NCBI RefSeq assembly: GCF_014646895.1
Contig: NZ_BMOD01000001.1
Span: 181,172 to 245,171, forward strand
Length of the DNA: 64,000 nucleotides
Reading direction: 5' to 3'
From: Deinococcus roseus
Lineage (GTDB): Bacteria > Deinococcota > Deinococci > Deinococcales > Deinococcaceae
The notes under the pieces were generated by a model. The model saw nothing but the letters and a program-made list of their open reading frames with translations. It was not told the DNA's origin and ran no database searches. Numbering within the stretch: position 1 is the first letter of the stretch; every line of letters begins with the position of its first letter. The translations under genes were made by a program, and so were the position numbers. Positions 17,252 through 25,920 of this stretch are shown in pieces.

Positions 17252-17524
17252 AACCTGTTATTTTAAACGTTTCAGGCGGTCAATGCATCAGGGGCAGAGC
17301 AATCAGCGGTCAGCGATCAGCAAAAAGCTTTCTGGAATGCTCTGTCTGGGTGTCCAGAAAAGATCAGAATCCATATTTTTGCTGGTCGTCCAGGCTGCGC
17401 TGGATGATGCTTTGTGTTTTTTGCTGTCAGAGTCATGCAATACCGCAAGACCTATACTGGGTTCAAGAGCATTTCCATTGTTTCACACAGGGAAAACCAT
17501 ACTCCCAGAAAAGGAAGCCACACC

Positions 17525-18640
17525 ATGTTGCCCCGCTTCAAAACCACCTCCACAGAGCCCCAACAGGATGCCTCTCGCAGGCCCACCTACCTGCTGGTGA
17601 TGGGTCTGGTGGTGCTGGTGGGATGGTTTTTCTCTGTGGTGGTGCTGGATGCGGTGCCCCTGATCCACTGGATTGTGAATGGAGCTTTCGGCCTTCTGAC
17701 GGTGCTGACCCTGCTGCTGGCTTTTGTTCCGGGCACACTGGCGGTTTTTGAGGTGGGTGTGACTCTGGTGATCAATTTTGGGATGCTCTCCACGGTGGTG
17801 GTGGGCCTGCTGGACCATCCCAGAACGTATGACCCGCTGGAATACGTGATGCTGGTCCCCATGGCTTACCTTGCTGCTTTCTCTTTCCTGGGGGTATGGC
17901 GGGGCACCCTGGTGTGCTTCTCGGTTTTTGTGGCCACAGTGGTGATCACCCTGAGGCATTACCTCCCCATTCTGGACCACCTGACAGATCCAGAAGCGCA
18001 GGCTTTCCGCATCCTGCAACTGCATTACATTGCCAGCATCGTGGAAATTGGCGGTCTGTATGGCCTCACCACCTTTCTGGAACGGCAAACCCGCGCCAGA
18101 GTGCAGGCAGAGGCCACTGCCAGATTCGCTTTCATTGACCCCCTGACCGGACTGGGCAACCGCAGGCGCTTTCAGCAGGTGCTGGAAGGCACCCTGAAAC
18201 ACGCCCAGCACGACGGGACCGGATTTGCCCTGATGTTTGTGGACCTGGACCACTTCAAGCAGGTGAACGACCTGCACGGGCACCAGGCCGGAGATGCCCT
18301 GTTGCAACAGATTTCCAGCCGCCTGGCCCAGAGCATTCGCCAGACGGATTTGCTGGCCCGCATCAGTGGAGATGAATTCGCCATTGTGGCAGATGGCATT
18401 TCCGAGGCCAGAACCGCCACAGCTCTGGCAGACAAGCTGATCGCTGCTCTTGCTGCAGAATTTGCCCTTGCAGATCTCAAATTAAAAGCCTCAGCCAGCA
18501 TCGGAATCAGCCTGTATCCCCAGCATGGGGAAACCGCACAGGAATTGCTGGCCCATGCAGATCAGGCCATGTACCTCAGCAAATCCAGAGGGCGGCACGG
18601 ATACACCCTGTATGGAACCGAACAGATTGTGCCCTGTTGA
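17525..18640 (+). CDS. membrane diguanylate cyclase (GGDEF domain)
   Basis: A 371-aa protein from ATG 17525 (AAGGAAG upstream). Residues about 20-190 carry five or six TM helices, a putative membrane sensor. A short coiled linker RQTRARVQAEA leads to the GGDEF domain from ARFAFIDPLTGLGNRRRF onward. The signature is ISGDEFAIV, the tolerated S-G-D-E-F variant, so it is probably active. An inhibitory I-site RQTD precedes it by five residues. The EAL domain is absent. It makes c-di-GMP in response to an unknown signal. Confidence 0.92.
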   Translation: MLPRFKTTSTEPQQDASRRPTYLLVMGLVVLVGWFFSVVVLDAVPLIHWIVNGAFGLLTVLTLLLAFVPGTLAVFEVGVTLVINFGMLSTVVVGLLDHPRTYDPLEYVMLVPMAYLAAFSFLGVWRGTLVCFSVFVATVVITLRHYLPILDHLTDPEAQAFRILQLHYIASIVEIGGLYGLTTFLERQTRARVQAEATARFAFIDPLTGLGNRRRFQQVLEGTLKHAQHDGTGFALMFVDLDHFKQVNDLHGHQAGDALLQQISSRLAQSIRQTDLLARISGDEFAIVADGISEARTATALADKLIAALAAEFALADLKLKASASIGISLYPQHGETAQELLAHADQAMYLSKSRGRHGYTLYGTEQIVPC

Positions 18641-18712
18641 AGCTTTTATGCTTACTGCAGCAGGTCTTTTTGCGCACTCCAACCCACCCGGCATGTGACA
18701 CAATTGGTGGGT

Positions 18713-20077
18713 ATGTTGTTTTTATTGCGTTTGATCCATGAAAATGCCAGCGACCTGGGCTACCTTCTGCACAAGCATCCAGCAAAAGTGCAGCAGTTCT
18801 CTCTGCCTTTTGGGGAGAGCACCGTGTTTTACCCCGAGGTCTCTGATGAGAGCACCACCGCCTGTTTGCTGGTCAATGTCGACCCCATTTACCTGTCCCG
18901 TTTGCGGGCCGGAGACGTGGGCAGGCCACTGGAACCTTATGTCAATGACCGACCTTATACAGCAAACAGTTTTTTAAGTGTGGCTTTAGGGGATGCTTTT
19001 CGCACCGCCATGACCGGCCGCAGCCAGCACAGGCCCGAACTGGCCGCCCAGGCTTTGCAGCTTGAAATTGAAATCCCGGTATTGAAGTGCAACAGCGGTC
19101 TGGATCTGATGCAGAGGATTTTTGAACCTCTGGGCTACACCATCGAGGCCCAGCAACTCCCACTGGATGAACAATTCCCAGATTGGGGTCCCAGCCCTTA
19201 TTTTCATGCAAAATTCCGGGTGCAGGCAAGGGTGCAGGATGTGCTGCGGCATTTTTATGTGCTGCTTCCAGTGCTGGACAACGCCAAGCACTATTTCATC
19301 AGCATGGATGAAATTGAAAAACTGCTGCGCAACGGAGAAGGCTGGCTGGAACAGCATCCAGAGCGGGAATTGATTTTAAAGCGTTACCTGAAGTACCGCC
19401 AGAACCTGATCCGCAAAGCAGCCCTGCAATTTGAAACCGAAGAGGAAGAGGAAAACCCCATTCAGGAAACCCCTGAGCAAAAAGAGAAACGCATCTCCCT
19501 GAACCAGCAGCGCCTCACTGCAGCCACCGAAGCCCTGGTGTCCAGTGGGACAAAAACCGTGCTGGACCTGGGGTGTGGCGAGGGGAATTTGCTCAGGCAT
19601 CTGGTCAAGCATCCCTTTCAACGCATTGTGGCCGTGGATGCCTCGATCCGTCCTCTGGAACTGGCAAAAGAGAAATTTGCTGGCAAATCCATCGAGTTCA
19701 TGCATTCTTCCATCACCTATCTGGATGACCGCCTGACCGGGTTTGATGCTGCTGCCCTCATCGAGGTGATCGAGCACCTGGATCCCGAGCGCATTCAGGC
19801 CATGGAGCGCAGCGTGTTCGGGCACATGAAACCCCGCACCGTGGTGGTGACCACACCCAATGTGGAGTACAACGTGCTCTTTGAGGAGATGACCGGACTG
19901 CGCCACCGGGACCACCGTTTTGAATGGACCCGTGCAGAATTTCAGAACTGGGCCAGCAAGGTGGCTGAAACCTATGGTTACCAGACTGAATTCCGCACGG
20001 TGGGCGATGTGCATGAACTTTACGGCTCTCCCACCCAGCTTGCCCTTTTCACCCGAACCCCCAGGAGCAAAGCATGA
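18713..20077 (+). CDS. hen1: 3'-terminal RNA ribose 2'-O-methyltransferase Hen1
   Basis: A 455-aa bacterial Hen1. Residues 1-240 form the Hen1 N-terminal domain that contacts Pnkp; the C-terminal half is the methyltransferase. SAM motif I is VLDLGCGEGN from residue 283. The Mn-binding set is E351, E354 and H355 (EVIEHL) with His398/His401 in RHRDHRFEWTRAEF. It methylates the 2'-OH at the 3' end of cleaved RNA before ligation, protecting against re-cleavage by ribotoxins. The start MLFLLRLIHENASDLGYLL is preferred over an upstream in-frame ATG on family alignment. It overlaps pnkp by 4 nt. Confidence 0.96.
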   Translation: MLFLLRLIHENASDLGYLLHKHPAKVQQFSLPFGESTVFYPEVSDESTTACLLVNVDPIYLSRLRAGDVGRPLEPYVNDRPYTANSFLSVALGDAFRTAMTGRSQHRPELAAQALQLEIEIPVLKCNSGLDLMQRIFEPLGYTIEAQQLPLDEQFPDWGPSPYFHAKFRVQARVQDVLRHFYVLLPVLDNAKHYFISMDEIEKLLRNGEGWLEQHPERELILKRYLKYRQNLIRKAALQFETEEEEENPIQETPEQKEKRISLNQQRLTAATEALVSSGTKTVLDLGCGEGNLLRHLVKHPFQRIVAVDASIRPLELAKEKFAGKSIEFMHSSITYLDDRLTGFDAAALIEVIEHLDPERIQAMERSVFGHMKPRTVVVTTPNVEYNVLFEEMTGLRHRDHRFEWTRAEFQNWASKVAETYGYQTEFRTVGDVHELYGSPTQLALFTRTPRSKA

Positions 20078-22569
20078 ACATCCAGATTCCAGAACTCTGT
20101 CTGGTGGCCCTGATCGGGGCTTCCAGCAGTGGAAAAAGCACGTTTGCAAAGCAGCACTTCAAACCCACTGAAATTTTATCCAGCGATTATTTCCGTGCCC
20201 TCCTGACCGACGACGAAAACAACCTGGAGATCACCAGAGAGGCTTTTGAGCTGCTGCACCATGTGGCCAGAAAGCGTCTGCTGGCTGGCAAACTCACGGT
20301 CATCGATGCCACCAGTTTGCAGAAAGATGCCCGTGCACAGATCCTCAGGACCGCAAAAGAAACCGATGTGCTGACCGTGGCCCTGGTGCTGGACATCCCA
20401 GAAGAAACCCTGATGGAGCGGCACCACGCCCGACCAGACCGTGAATTTCCGGTGTCGGTGATTCGCAAGCACGCTTACCAGCTCAAGAACAGTCTGCGTT
20501 CCCTGGAAAAAGAGGGGTTTCGCCAGATCCACGTGCTGAAACCTGAAGACTTGCAGACCCTGACCCTAGAGCGCAAGCCGCTTTACAACAACCTCAAGCA
20601 CCTGACTGGTCCTTTTGATTTTGTTGGGGATGTGCACGGCTGTTTTGCAGAGTTGCGGGAACTGCTGATCAAACTGGGGTATGTGGTCACGGAAGATCTG
20701 CAGGCCCACCACCCGGAAGGCAGAACCGCTGTCTTTGTGGGAGACCTCGTGGACCGTGGTCCAGACAGCGTGGGTGTGCTCAGGCTGGTCATGAACATGG
20801 TGAAGGCCGGAACCGCCCTGTGCGTGATGGGCAACCACGATGAAAAACTGAAAAAGCACCTGTCTGGCAAGCGGGTGCAGGTCAGGCATGGTCTGGAGCA
20901 AACTGCAGAACAACTGGCCGCCACCTCCCACGAATTCCACCAGGAGGTCAGCCGATTTCTGGAGGGCCTGATCAGCCATTACGTGCTGGATCAGGGCAAT
21001 CTGGTGGTGGCCCACGCGGGCCTGATCGAGCGCTACCACGGCAGAACCTCTGCACGGGTGCGGGAATTCTGCCTGTACGGAGAAACCACCGGAGAAAGCG
21101 ACGAGGAAGGCCTGCCCATCCGCCTGGACTGGGCCAAGGATTACCGGGGCAAGGCCCGGGTCATTTACGGTCACGTGCCCGTGCAAAAAGCCCAGTGGGT
21201 CAACAACACCATCGACCTGGACACCGGTTGTGTGTTCGGGGGGAAACTGACCGCCCTGCAGTACCCTGAGCTCACGCTGGCGGAAGTTGCAGCACACAAG
21301 GAATACTGCGAGCCAGGCACCAAACTGAAGAACCTGCTGAACGCCCAGCAAGCTGCAGACCACACCCTGCGCTGGCAGGACTTTGCCCGTGAGAAATTCA
21401 TCGAAACCGCTGTGGGCACCGTGCGCATCCATGAAGCCAACAACATCGCTGCACTCGAAACCGCCAGCCGTTTCGCACTGGATCCCAGGTGGCTGATTTT
21501 CCTGCCTCCCACGGTCTCCCCGAGCCACACCAGTGAACGCCCGGATTTGCTGGAACACCCGGAAGACGCCTTCAGGTATTACCAGAAGCAGGGCCTCTCC
21601 CAGGTGGTCTGCGAGGAGAAGCACATGGGTTCCCGTGCCATTGCCGTGGTGTGCAGAAACAGCGATGTGGCCCGCACCCGTTTCGGCATGACCACGGAAA
21701 GCCTGGGGGTGGTGTATTCCCGCACAGGCCGCGCCTTCTTCAACGATGAGCAGATCGAGAAAGCGCTGCTGGAACGCCTGAGTGCAGCCCTGGAACGTGC
21801 AGGTTTCTGGGAGGAATTCCAGACCAACTGGGTGTGCCTGGACGGTGAGCTGTTGCCCTGGTCCTTCAAGGCCCTCTCCTTGCTGAAAGAGCAGTATGCC
21901 TCCACAGGCAGTGCAGCCACCCACGCCCTGCAGACGGCTGTGCAGTTGCTGCAAAAACACCCGGATGCCACAGCAGTCCTGCAAAATGCACAGGAAAGGC
22001 TCAGCAACCTGACCGATTACGTGCAGGCTTACCAGAATTACTGCCAGAAAGTGGATTCCCTGGAAGACCTGAAGTTTGCTCCCTTCCACCTGCTTGCCAC
22101 CGAAGGCCAGGTGCACAGCGACAAAACCCACCTCTGGCACATGGAAACCCTGGAACGCCTGAGCACTTTTGATCCTCTGCTGGCTGCAACCCCGTATCAG
22201 GTGGTGGATTTACACAGCGAGGAAAGCATCCAGCAGGGCATCCAGTGGTGGGAAACCCTGACCCGAAGTGGCAAAGAAGGCATGGTGGTGAAACCCATGC
22301 AGTTCGTCCCGGACCGCAGGACCCAGCCTGCCCTGAAAATCCGTGGACGGGAATACCTGCGGATCATTTACGGCCCGGAGTACACCCAGCATCTGGACCG
22401 TCTCAGGGGCCGCGCTCTGGGAGCCAAACGGGAACGCGCCACCCGCGAGTTTCATCTGGGTCTGGAAGCCTTAAACCGCTTTGTGACCCACCAGCCGCTC
22501 TGGAAAATTCACGAATGCATTCTGGGGGTGCTGGCGCTGGAAACCGAGGGCATTGACCCGAGGCTTTAA
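20074..22569 (+). CDS. pnkp: polynucleotide kinase-phosphatase-ligase Pnkp
   Basis: An 831-aa RNA end-healing and sealing enzyme, the full three-domain form. The 5'-kinase has P-loop GASSSGKST at residues 15-23. The metallophosphatase has GDVHG (Asp186, His188), GDLVDRG (Asp224), MGNHDEK and IYGHVPVQ. The C-terminal ligase has nucleophile Lys516 in EEKHMGSRAI and VCLDGELLPW and EGMVVKP motifs. It heals 2',3'-cyclic phosphate and 5'-OH ends and, with Hen1, seals methylated tRNA breaks. ATGA overlap with hen1 indicates coupled translation. A separate ligase gene is not present. Confidence 0.97.
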   Translation: MNIQIPELCLVALIGASSSGKSTFAKQHFKPTEILSSDYFRALLTDDENNLEITREAFELLHHVARKRLLAGKLTVIDATSLQKDARAQILRTAKETDVLTVALVLDIPEETLMERHHARPDREFPVSVIRKHAYQLKNSLRSLEKEGFRQIHVLKPEDLQTLTLERKPLYNNLKHLTGPFDFVGDVHGCFAELRELLIKLGYVVTEDLQAHHPEGRTAVFVGDLVDRGPDSVGVLRLVMNMVKAGTALCVMGNHDEKLKKHLSGKRVQVRHGLEQTAEQLAATSHEFHQEVSRFLEGLISHYVLDQGNLVVAHAGLIERYHGRTSARVREFCLYGETTGESDEEGLPIRLDWAKDYRGKARVIYGHVPVQKAQWVNNTIDLDTGCVFGGKLTALQYPELTLAEVAAHKEYCEPGTKLKNLLNAQQAADHTLRWQDFAREKFIETAVGTVRIHEANNIAALETASRFALDPRWLIFLPPTVSPSHTSERPDLLEHPEDAFRYYQKQGLSQVVCEEKHMGSRAIAVVCRNSDVARTRFGMTTESLGVVYSRTGRAFFNDEQIEKALLERLSAALERAGFWEEFQTNWVCLDGELLPWSFKALSLLKEQYASTGSAATHALQTAVQLLQKHPDATAVLQNAQERLSNLTDYVQAYQNYCQKVDSLEDLKFAPFHLLATEGQVHSDKTHLWHMETLERLSTFDPLLAATPYQVVDLHSEESIQQGIQWWETLTRSGKEGMVVKPMQFVPDRRTQPALKIRGREYLRIIYGPEYTQHLDRLRGRALGAKRERATREFHLGLEALNRFVTHQPLWKIHECILGVLALETEGIDPRL

Positions 22570-22586
22570 ACCCATTCAAAAACTTA

Positions 22587-22613
22587 CCCCTGCTGTTCTG
22601 GCAGGGGTTTTTT
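22587..22613 (+). terminator. intrinsic terminator of hen1-pnkp
   Basis: CCCCTGC / GCAGGGG stem with a 7-nt loop followed by T6, 17 nt after the pnkp stop codon. Confidence 0.9.
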
Positions 22614-22644
22614 GCGTTTTCTGAAAGGGATCATTCGGGCTGGC

Positions 22645-23277
22645 TTACTGGCTGTCCCGCACTCCAGCCGTCACCGCACCCAGTGCCATGTAAATCCCAC
22701 CCGACACATACTTCTGTCTTTTCATGAAAACCGGGTTGCTTTGCAGGCGCTTGCCCAGCCAGCCAGACAGCAGTGCAACGATGCTGTCGCTGGTGACCCC
22801 CAGAACCACAAAAATTCCACCCAGCAGCAGGATCTGGTTCAGCACCGGACCGGCCTGTGGGTGCACAAACTGGGGCAGGAACGCCACGAAGAACAGTGCG
22901 GTTTTGGGGTTCAGAGCATTCACAATGATGCCCTGGGTGAAGATCCTGGAGAGCTTTTCTCTGGGAACCTCGGGGTTCTGCTGGGACTCAGAGCGATCCA
23001 GCATGGTGCGGATGCCCAGGTAAATCAGGTAGCCTGCCCCCAGAACCTTCACCACAGTGAAAGCCACAGCGGAAGACAGCAGCAAAGCGGAAAGGCCTGC
23101 CGCTGCAGCCAGAATGTGCACCAGACTGCCCACGGCAATCCCCAGCGCCGAAACCAGTCCAGCACGCTTGCCCTGTTGCACACTGCGGGCCACGATGTAC
23201 AGCACTGCAGGGCCGGGAATGGCCAGCAAGGCCAGCGCAGAAAGCATGAAAATCAGCAAGGTGGAAGTTTCGATCAT
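22645..23277 (-). CDS. LysE/RhtB-family amino-acid exporter
   Basis: A 210-aa, about six-TM inner-membrane protein. The family start is LLIFMLSALALLAIPGPAVLYIVARSVQQGKRAGL, where the IPGP motif and following basic loop are diagnostic. GYLIYLGIRTML and FVQGIIVNALNPKTALFFVAFLPQF-like segments follow. It exports amino acids such as homoserine, threonine or lysine; the exact substrate is unknown. AGAGGAG precedes the ATG. No LysG-type regulator is adjacent. Confidence 0.9.
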   Translation of the reverse strand: MIETSTLLIFMLSALALLAIPGPAVLYIVARSVQQGKRAGLVSALGIAVGSLVHILAAAAGLSALLLSSAVAFTVVKVLGAGYLIYLGIRTMLDRSESQQNPEVPREKLSRIFTQGIIVNALNPKTALFFVAFLPQFVHPQAGPVLNQILLLGGIFVVLGVTSDSIVALLSGWLGKRLQSNPVFMKRQKYVSGGIYMALGAVTAGVRDSQ

Positions 23278-23339
23278 GGGGTCTCCTCTATCAAGAAATC
23301 CACAAACGTGTGGAGGTTGTCAAGCATAGATCTCTGGCT

Positions 23340-23488
23340 TTCTGCCTTTTGCCTGCTCTCAGAGCATTGTTCAGGCGGTTTAATTGGCCACCACCTTCTG
23401 TCCTCTGCTTTGAGCTTCTTGCCCTCGGCCCTCGGCACTCAGCGCTCAGTATCTTTGCCTTCTGCTTTCTGCCTTATGCCTTCTGCTG
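23340..23488 (-). repeat. degenerate pyrimidine/purine simple-sequence repeat tract
   Basis: TTCTGCC/TTGCCT-rich DNA between the LysE and phosphatase genes. The unit at 23428-23465, read on the minus strand, aligns over 38 nt with the 36-bp repeat region at 2777-2814 with 31 identities. The two loci therefore belong to one dispersed family in opposite orientation. No gene is visible inside. Confidence 0.75.
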
Positions 23489-23491
23489 AAA

Positions 23492-24640
23492 TCAGGTGTG
23501 AAGAACGCCCAGAGGCACCCGCATCTCGGTTTCGGTGAGGCCGCCATGGTTGCCCAGCCAGCCTTTGAGCTGGTGGGTGTCTGGGTGATAATTCCAGTTG
23601 AGTTCGGTGCCTGATCGGGCGTGGGCCAGCAGGTCTCCGGTGCGGTCCAGAAAGCTGAGCTCTGCAGGGTCTCCTCCGAAATACCCCTCTTCCCAGAGCT
23701 GGGTTGTGGGGACCACATCGGCCCACTGGGAAAGCAAATCTTGCACCTCCTGGGCATGTCCGGGTTTCACATGCACATAGCGGGCCACCTTCTCCCCGGA
23801 AACCGGGCGCACCAGATGGGGTTGCAAGTCAGGTTGCTGGTCCAGCCACACGTTCTGCACAATGCTTTTGTGTCCATGGTCTGCAGTCAGCAGGAACGTG
23901 GTGTTGTCCGGGAGTCTTCTGATGGTGCGCTGTAAAATCCCGTCCAGACCCAGCATTTCGTCGCTGGCCTCCTGACTTTCGGGGTTGAAGCGGTGGCACA
24001 TGTCATCAAAATGGGGGTAATACACCACCACATAATTGGAGTGCTGCAAGGCAGCAGACACCAGTGTAGGAATGGTGTTGGGTGTGAAGTAAAAGCCTTC
24101 CTGATGTGCCCCTTCATGGTGCCAGCCACTCAGAAAAGAGCCCAGAAAAGCGGCTGGAAAAATGACTGTGCTTTTGACCCCCACGCTCTGCAACTGGCGG
24201 TACACAGAGCGCGTTTTTCGCATGAACCCCACATTCACAACCTGGCGGGTGAATTCATCCCTCTGGTGCACCAGATTGACGATGCTGCCCAGTTCTGGAA
24301 GCCACAGGCACCCGGAGAGCCACCCGGTTCTGGCTGGAGGTGCCCCCATGTGCAGGGTGGTCAGGGCAGCCATGGTGGCACTGGGGAACACGCTGGTGAG
24401 GGTCCTGTGCTCCGAAAAATGCTGCAGGATGGTGGTGTCCTGCTGCTGGGTGTGCCTGAGAATCTGCTGCTGTCCCAGACCATCTGCAATGAACAGCACC
24501 ACTTTTTTCTGAAAGGGGATGGGGTCCCTGAGGGGTGCATCTGGAGGGTTCAAACCGAAATGCTGCTGGATGCTGCTGATCAAATTGAGAATGCTGCCCC
24601 CCAGCAAATCCGGCCTGAGGGTGTTTGAAAGCAGGGTCAT
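23492..24640 (-). CDS. alkaline phosphatase/nucleotide pyrophosphatase superfamily protein
   Basis: A 382-aa type I phosphodiesterase-like protein. Metal and catalytic landmarks: VVLFIADGLGQQ (first Asp), the nucleophile Thr in SVFPSATMAALTTLHMG, YPHFDDMCHRF, LLTADHGHKS and WLGNHGGLTETEM. No signal peptide is evident, so it acts in the cytosol. TAGAAT lies 7 nt upstream of ATG 24640, making this the likely leaderless start over two upstream in-frame candidates. The substrate is unknown; phosphodiester or phosphomonoester. Confidence 0.88.
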   Translation of the reverse strand: MTLLSNTLRPDLLGGSILNLISSIQQHFGLNPPDAPLRDPIPFQKKVVLFIADGLGQQQILRHTQQQDTTILQHFSEHRTLTSVFPSATMAALTTLHMGAPPARTGWLSGCLWLPELGSIVNLVHQRDEFTRQVVNVGFMRKTRSVYRQLQSVGVKSTVIFPAAFLGSFLSGWHHEGAHQEGFYFTPNTIPTLVSAALQHSNYVVVYYPHFDDMCHRFNPESQEASDEMLGLDGILQRTIRRLPDNTTFLLTADHGHKSIVQNVWLDQQPDLQPHLVRPVSGEKVARYVHVKPGHAQEVQDLLSQWADVVPTTQLWEEGYFGGDPAELSFLDRTGDLLAHARSGTELNWNYHPDTHQLKGWLGNHGGLTETEMRVPLGVLHT

Positions 24641-24679
24641 GCGCTTCATTCTAGCGGGAGCGCATGCAAAAACCATTTC

Positions 24680-24874
24680 CTATTCTTCGTATTGAAAAAT
24701 GTCCTCGATGTTCAGGCTGAACACCCTGGCGATCTTGAACGCCAGCGGCAAACTGGGATCGTATTTCCCGGTCTCCAGGGCGTTGATGGTCTGCCGGGAG
24801 GTGTCCAGCATGATGGCCAGATCGGCCTGGGTGAGGTTGCGTTCTGCACGTAAAACCTTGATGCGGTTTTTCAT
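24680..24874 (-). CDS. small XRE-family helix-turn-helix regulator
   Basis: A 64-aa single Cro/CI-type HTH: IKVLRAERNLTQADLAIMLDTSRQTINALETGKY, then PSLPLAFKIARVFSLNIEDIF. It is of the YozG/immunity-repressor-like type usually found next to small membrane proteins. Its start overlaps the preceding membrane-protein gene by 4 nt (24871-24874), so it is the third gene of a coupled operon. It probably regulates this operon. Confidence 0.93.
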   Translation of the reverse strand: MKNRIKVLRAERNLTQADLAIMLDTSRQTINALETGKYDPSLPLAFKIARVFSLNIEDIFQYEE

Positions 24875-25269
24875 GTTCTGGATTGCACCCCCATGCTGAC
24901 AATGAAGGTGAGTGTGCCCAGTGCCCAGCCGGTCCAGACGGGCAACATCGGAAGCTTTCCAGCCTGTTGCAGGGGATACCAGGCCATGGTGACCAGCATC
25001 ACCACCACAAAAGCCAGGGCTGCAGCTTTCAGGAGCCGGATTCTGCCGTATTCATCGTTGGTGAGGTACACCCGGTAAGCCCAAAAGAACAGCATGAACG
25101 GAAAAGCCGTTCGGATGCCCACCGTGACCCCGTGCAGAAAACCATGCGTTCCAGTCTGCGGGCCGGTGCGGTCCATCAACATGGAAATCAGGACGGTCAG
25201 GGCTGCAATGATGATGCCCGAGCGCAGCATGATCTGCAGGACTTTTCTGACCCGTTCTTCCCGGTTCAT
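24871..25269 (-). CDS. four-TM membrane protein, paralogue 2 of the XRE operon
   Basis: A 132-aa protein with four predicted TM helices from ATG 25269 (MNREERVRKVLQIM). A central motif RVYLTNDEYGRIRLLKAAALAFV and the end LPVWTGWALG...SMGVQSRT match the neighbouring protein closely. Function unknown; proteins of this layout next to small XRE regulators are usually uncharacterised. It overlaps both neighbours by 4 nt. The upstream extension to 25341 is simply the other gene read out of frame. Confidence 0.82.
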   Translation of the reverse strand: MNREERVRKVLQIMLRSGIIIAALTVLISMLMDRTGPQTGTHGFLHGVTVGIRTAFPFMLFFWAYRVYLTNDEYGRIRLLKAAALAFVVVMLVTMAWYPLQQAGKLPMLPVWTGWALGTLTFIVSMGVQSRT

Positions 25270-25661
25270 TCTCGCTCCGTTCTGGACTGGAAAGCCATGG
25301 CGAGCCCATAAGCGGCAGACCCCACGGTCCAGATCACCCACAGGGGAAGACCGGGCCAGCGCAGGGCCATTTGCAAAGGGAAGTAGACCATGCTGAGGCC
25401 CATCACCACCATGAAACCCACAGCCACAGCTTTGAGGGTCATGACCCTGCCGAATTCGTCCATGACCTGATATCCACGGTAAGCCATCACGATCAGGGAG
25501 ATGGGAAGCACCACCATCAAACCCGTGCCCATTCCTCTCAGGTAAGCAGGGGATGGCGAGTCAGGGGCAAAAATCAGGATGAGGCTGCCCAGAACCGCAA
25601 TCACAATGGCGGTGATGGCTCCCCTGAACATGGTTTTCCGTATGCGGCTGTCGCGTTCCAT
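25266..25661 (-). CDS. four-TM membrane protein, paralogue 1 of the XRE operon
   Basis: A 131-aa protein from ATG 25661 (MERDSRIRKTMF) with GGGGG just upstream. An ATG at 25694 is excluded because it falls inside the -10 box. Four TM helices. The signature RGYQVMDEFGRVMTLKAVAVGFMVVM and LPLWVIWTVG...AMAFQSRTERE is shared with the downstream gene, showing an internal duplication. The invariant R-x-Y-x4-DE-aromatic-GR loop suggests a conserved cytosolic or ligand site. Function unknown. Confidence 0.8.
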   Translation of the reverse strand: MERDSRIRKTMFRGAITAIVIAVLGSLILIFAPDSPSPAYLRGMGTGLMVVLPISLIVMAYRGYQVMDEFGRVMTLKAVAVGFMVVMGLSMVYFPLQMALRWPGLPLWVIWTVGSAAYGLAMAFQSRTERE

Positions 25662-25692
25662 TGGTGCCCCCATCTGCAAACCGTCTGAACTC

Positions 25693-25720
25693 ATCTTAGG
25701 GATTTTTCAGGAAATGTCAA
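25693..25720 (-). promoter_or_regulatory. promoter of the XRE/membrane-protein operon
   Basis: TTGACA (25720-25715), a 16-bp spacer and TAAGAT (25698-25693) on the minus strand. It settles the start codon of the first gene at 25661. Confidence 0.75.
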
Positions 25721-25920
25721 GTTCACTTTACATTTCCGTTTTCCCTGCAGCAGCTAAGCCAGATGGACATCACCTTTAAGCATGCGTTGTAGGCCAAATT
25801 GAAGCGCTTTATTTGAATTTGTCAAGTGGGAACGGGCACATGGAAGGCAACTGGCAGGCTGCATAATGCTTTACAGAACCGCGTCATACGTATAACCCCA
25901 GAGCGCGGAAGGAGAACACC

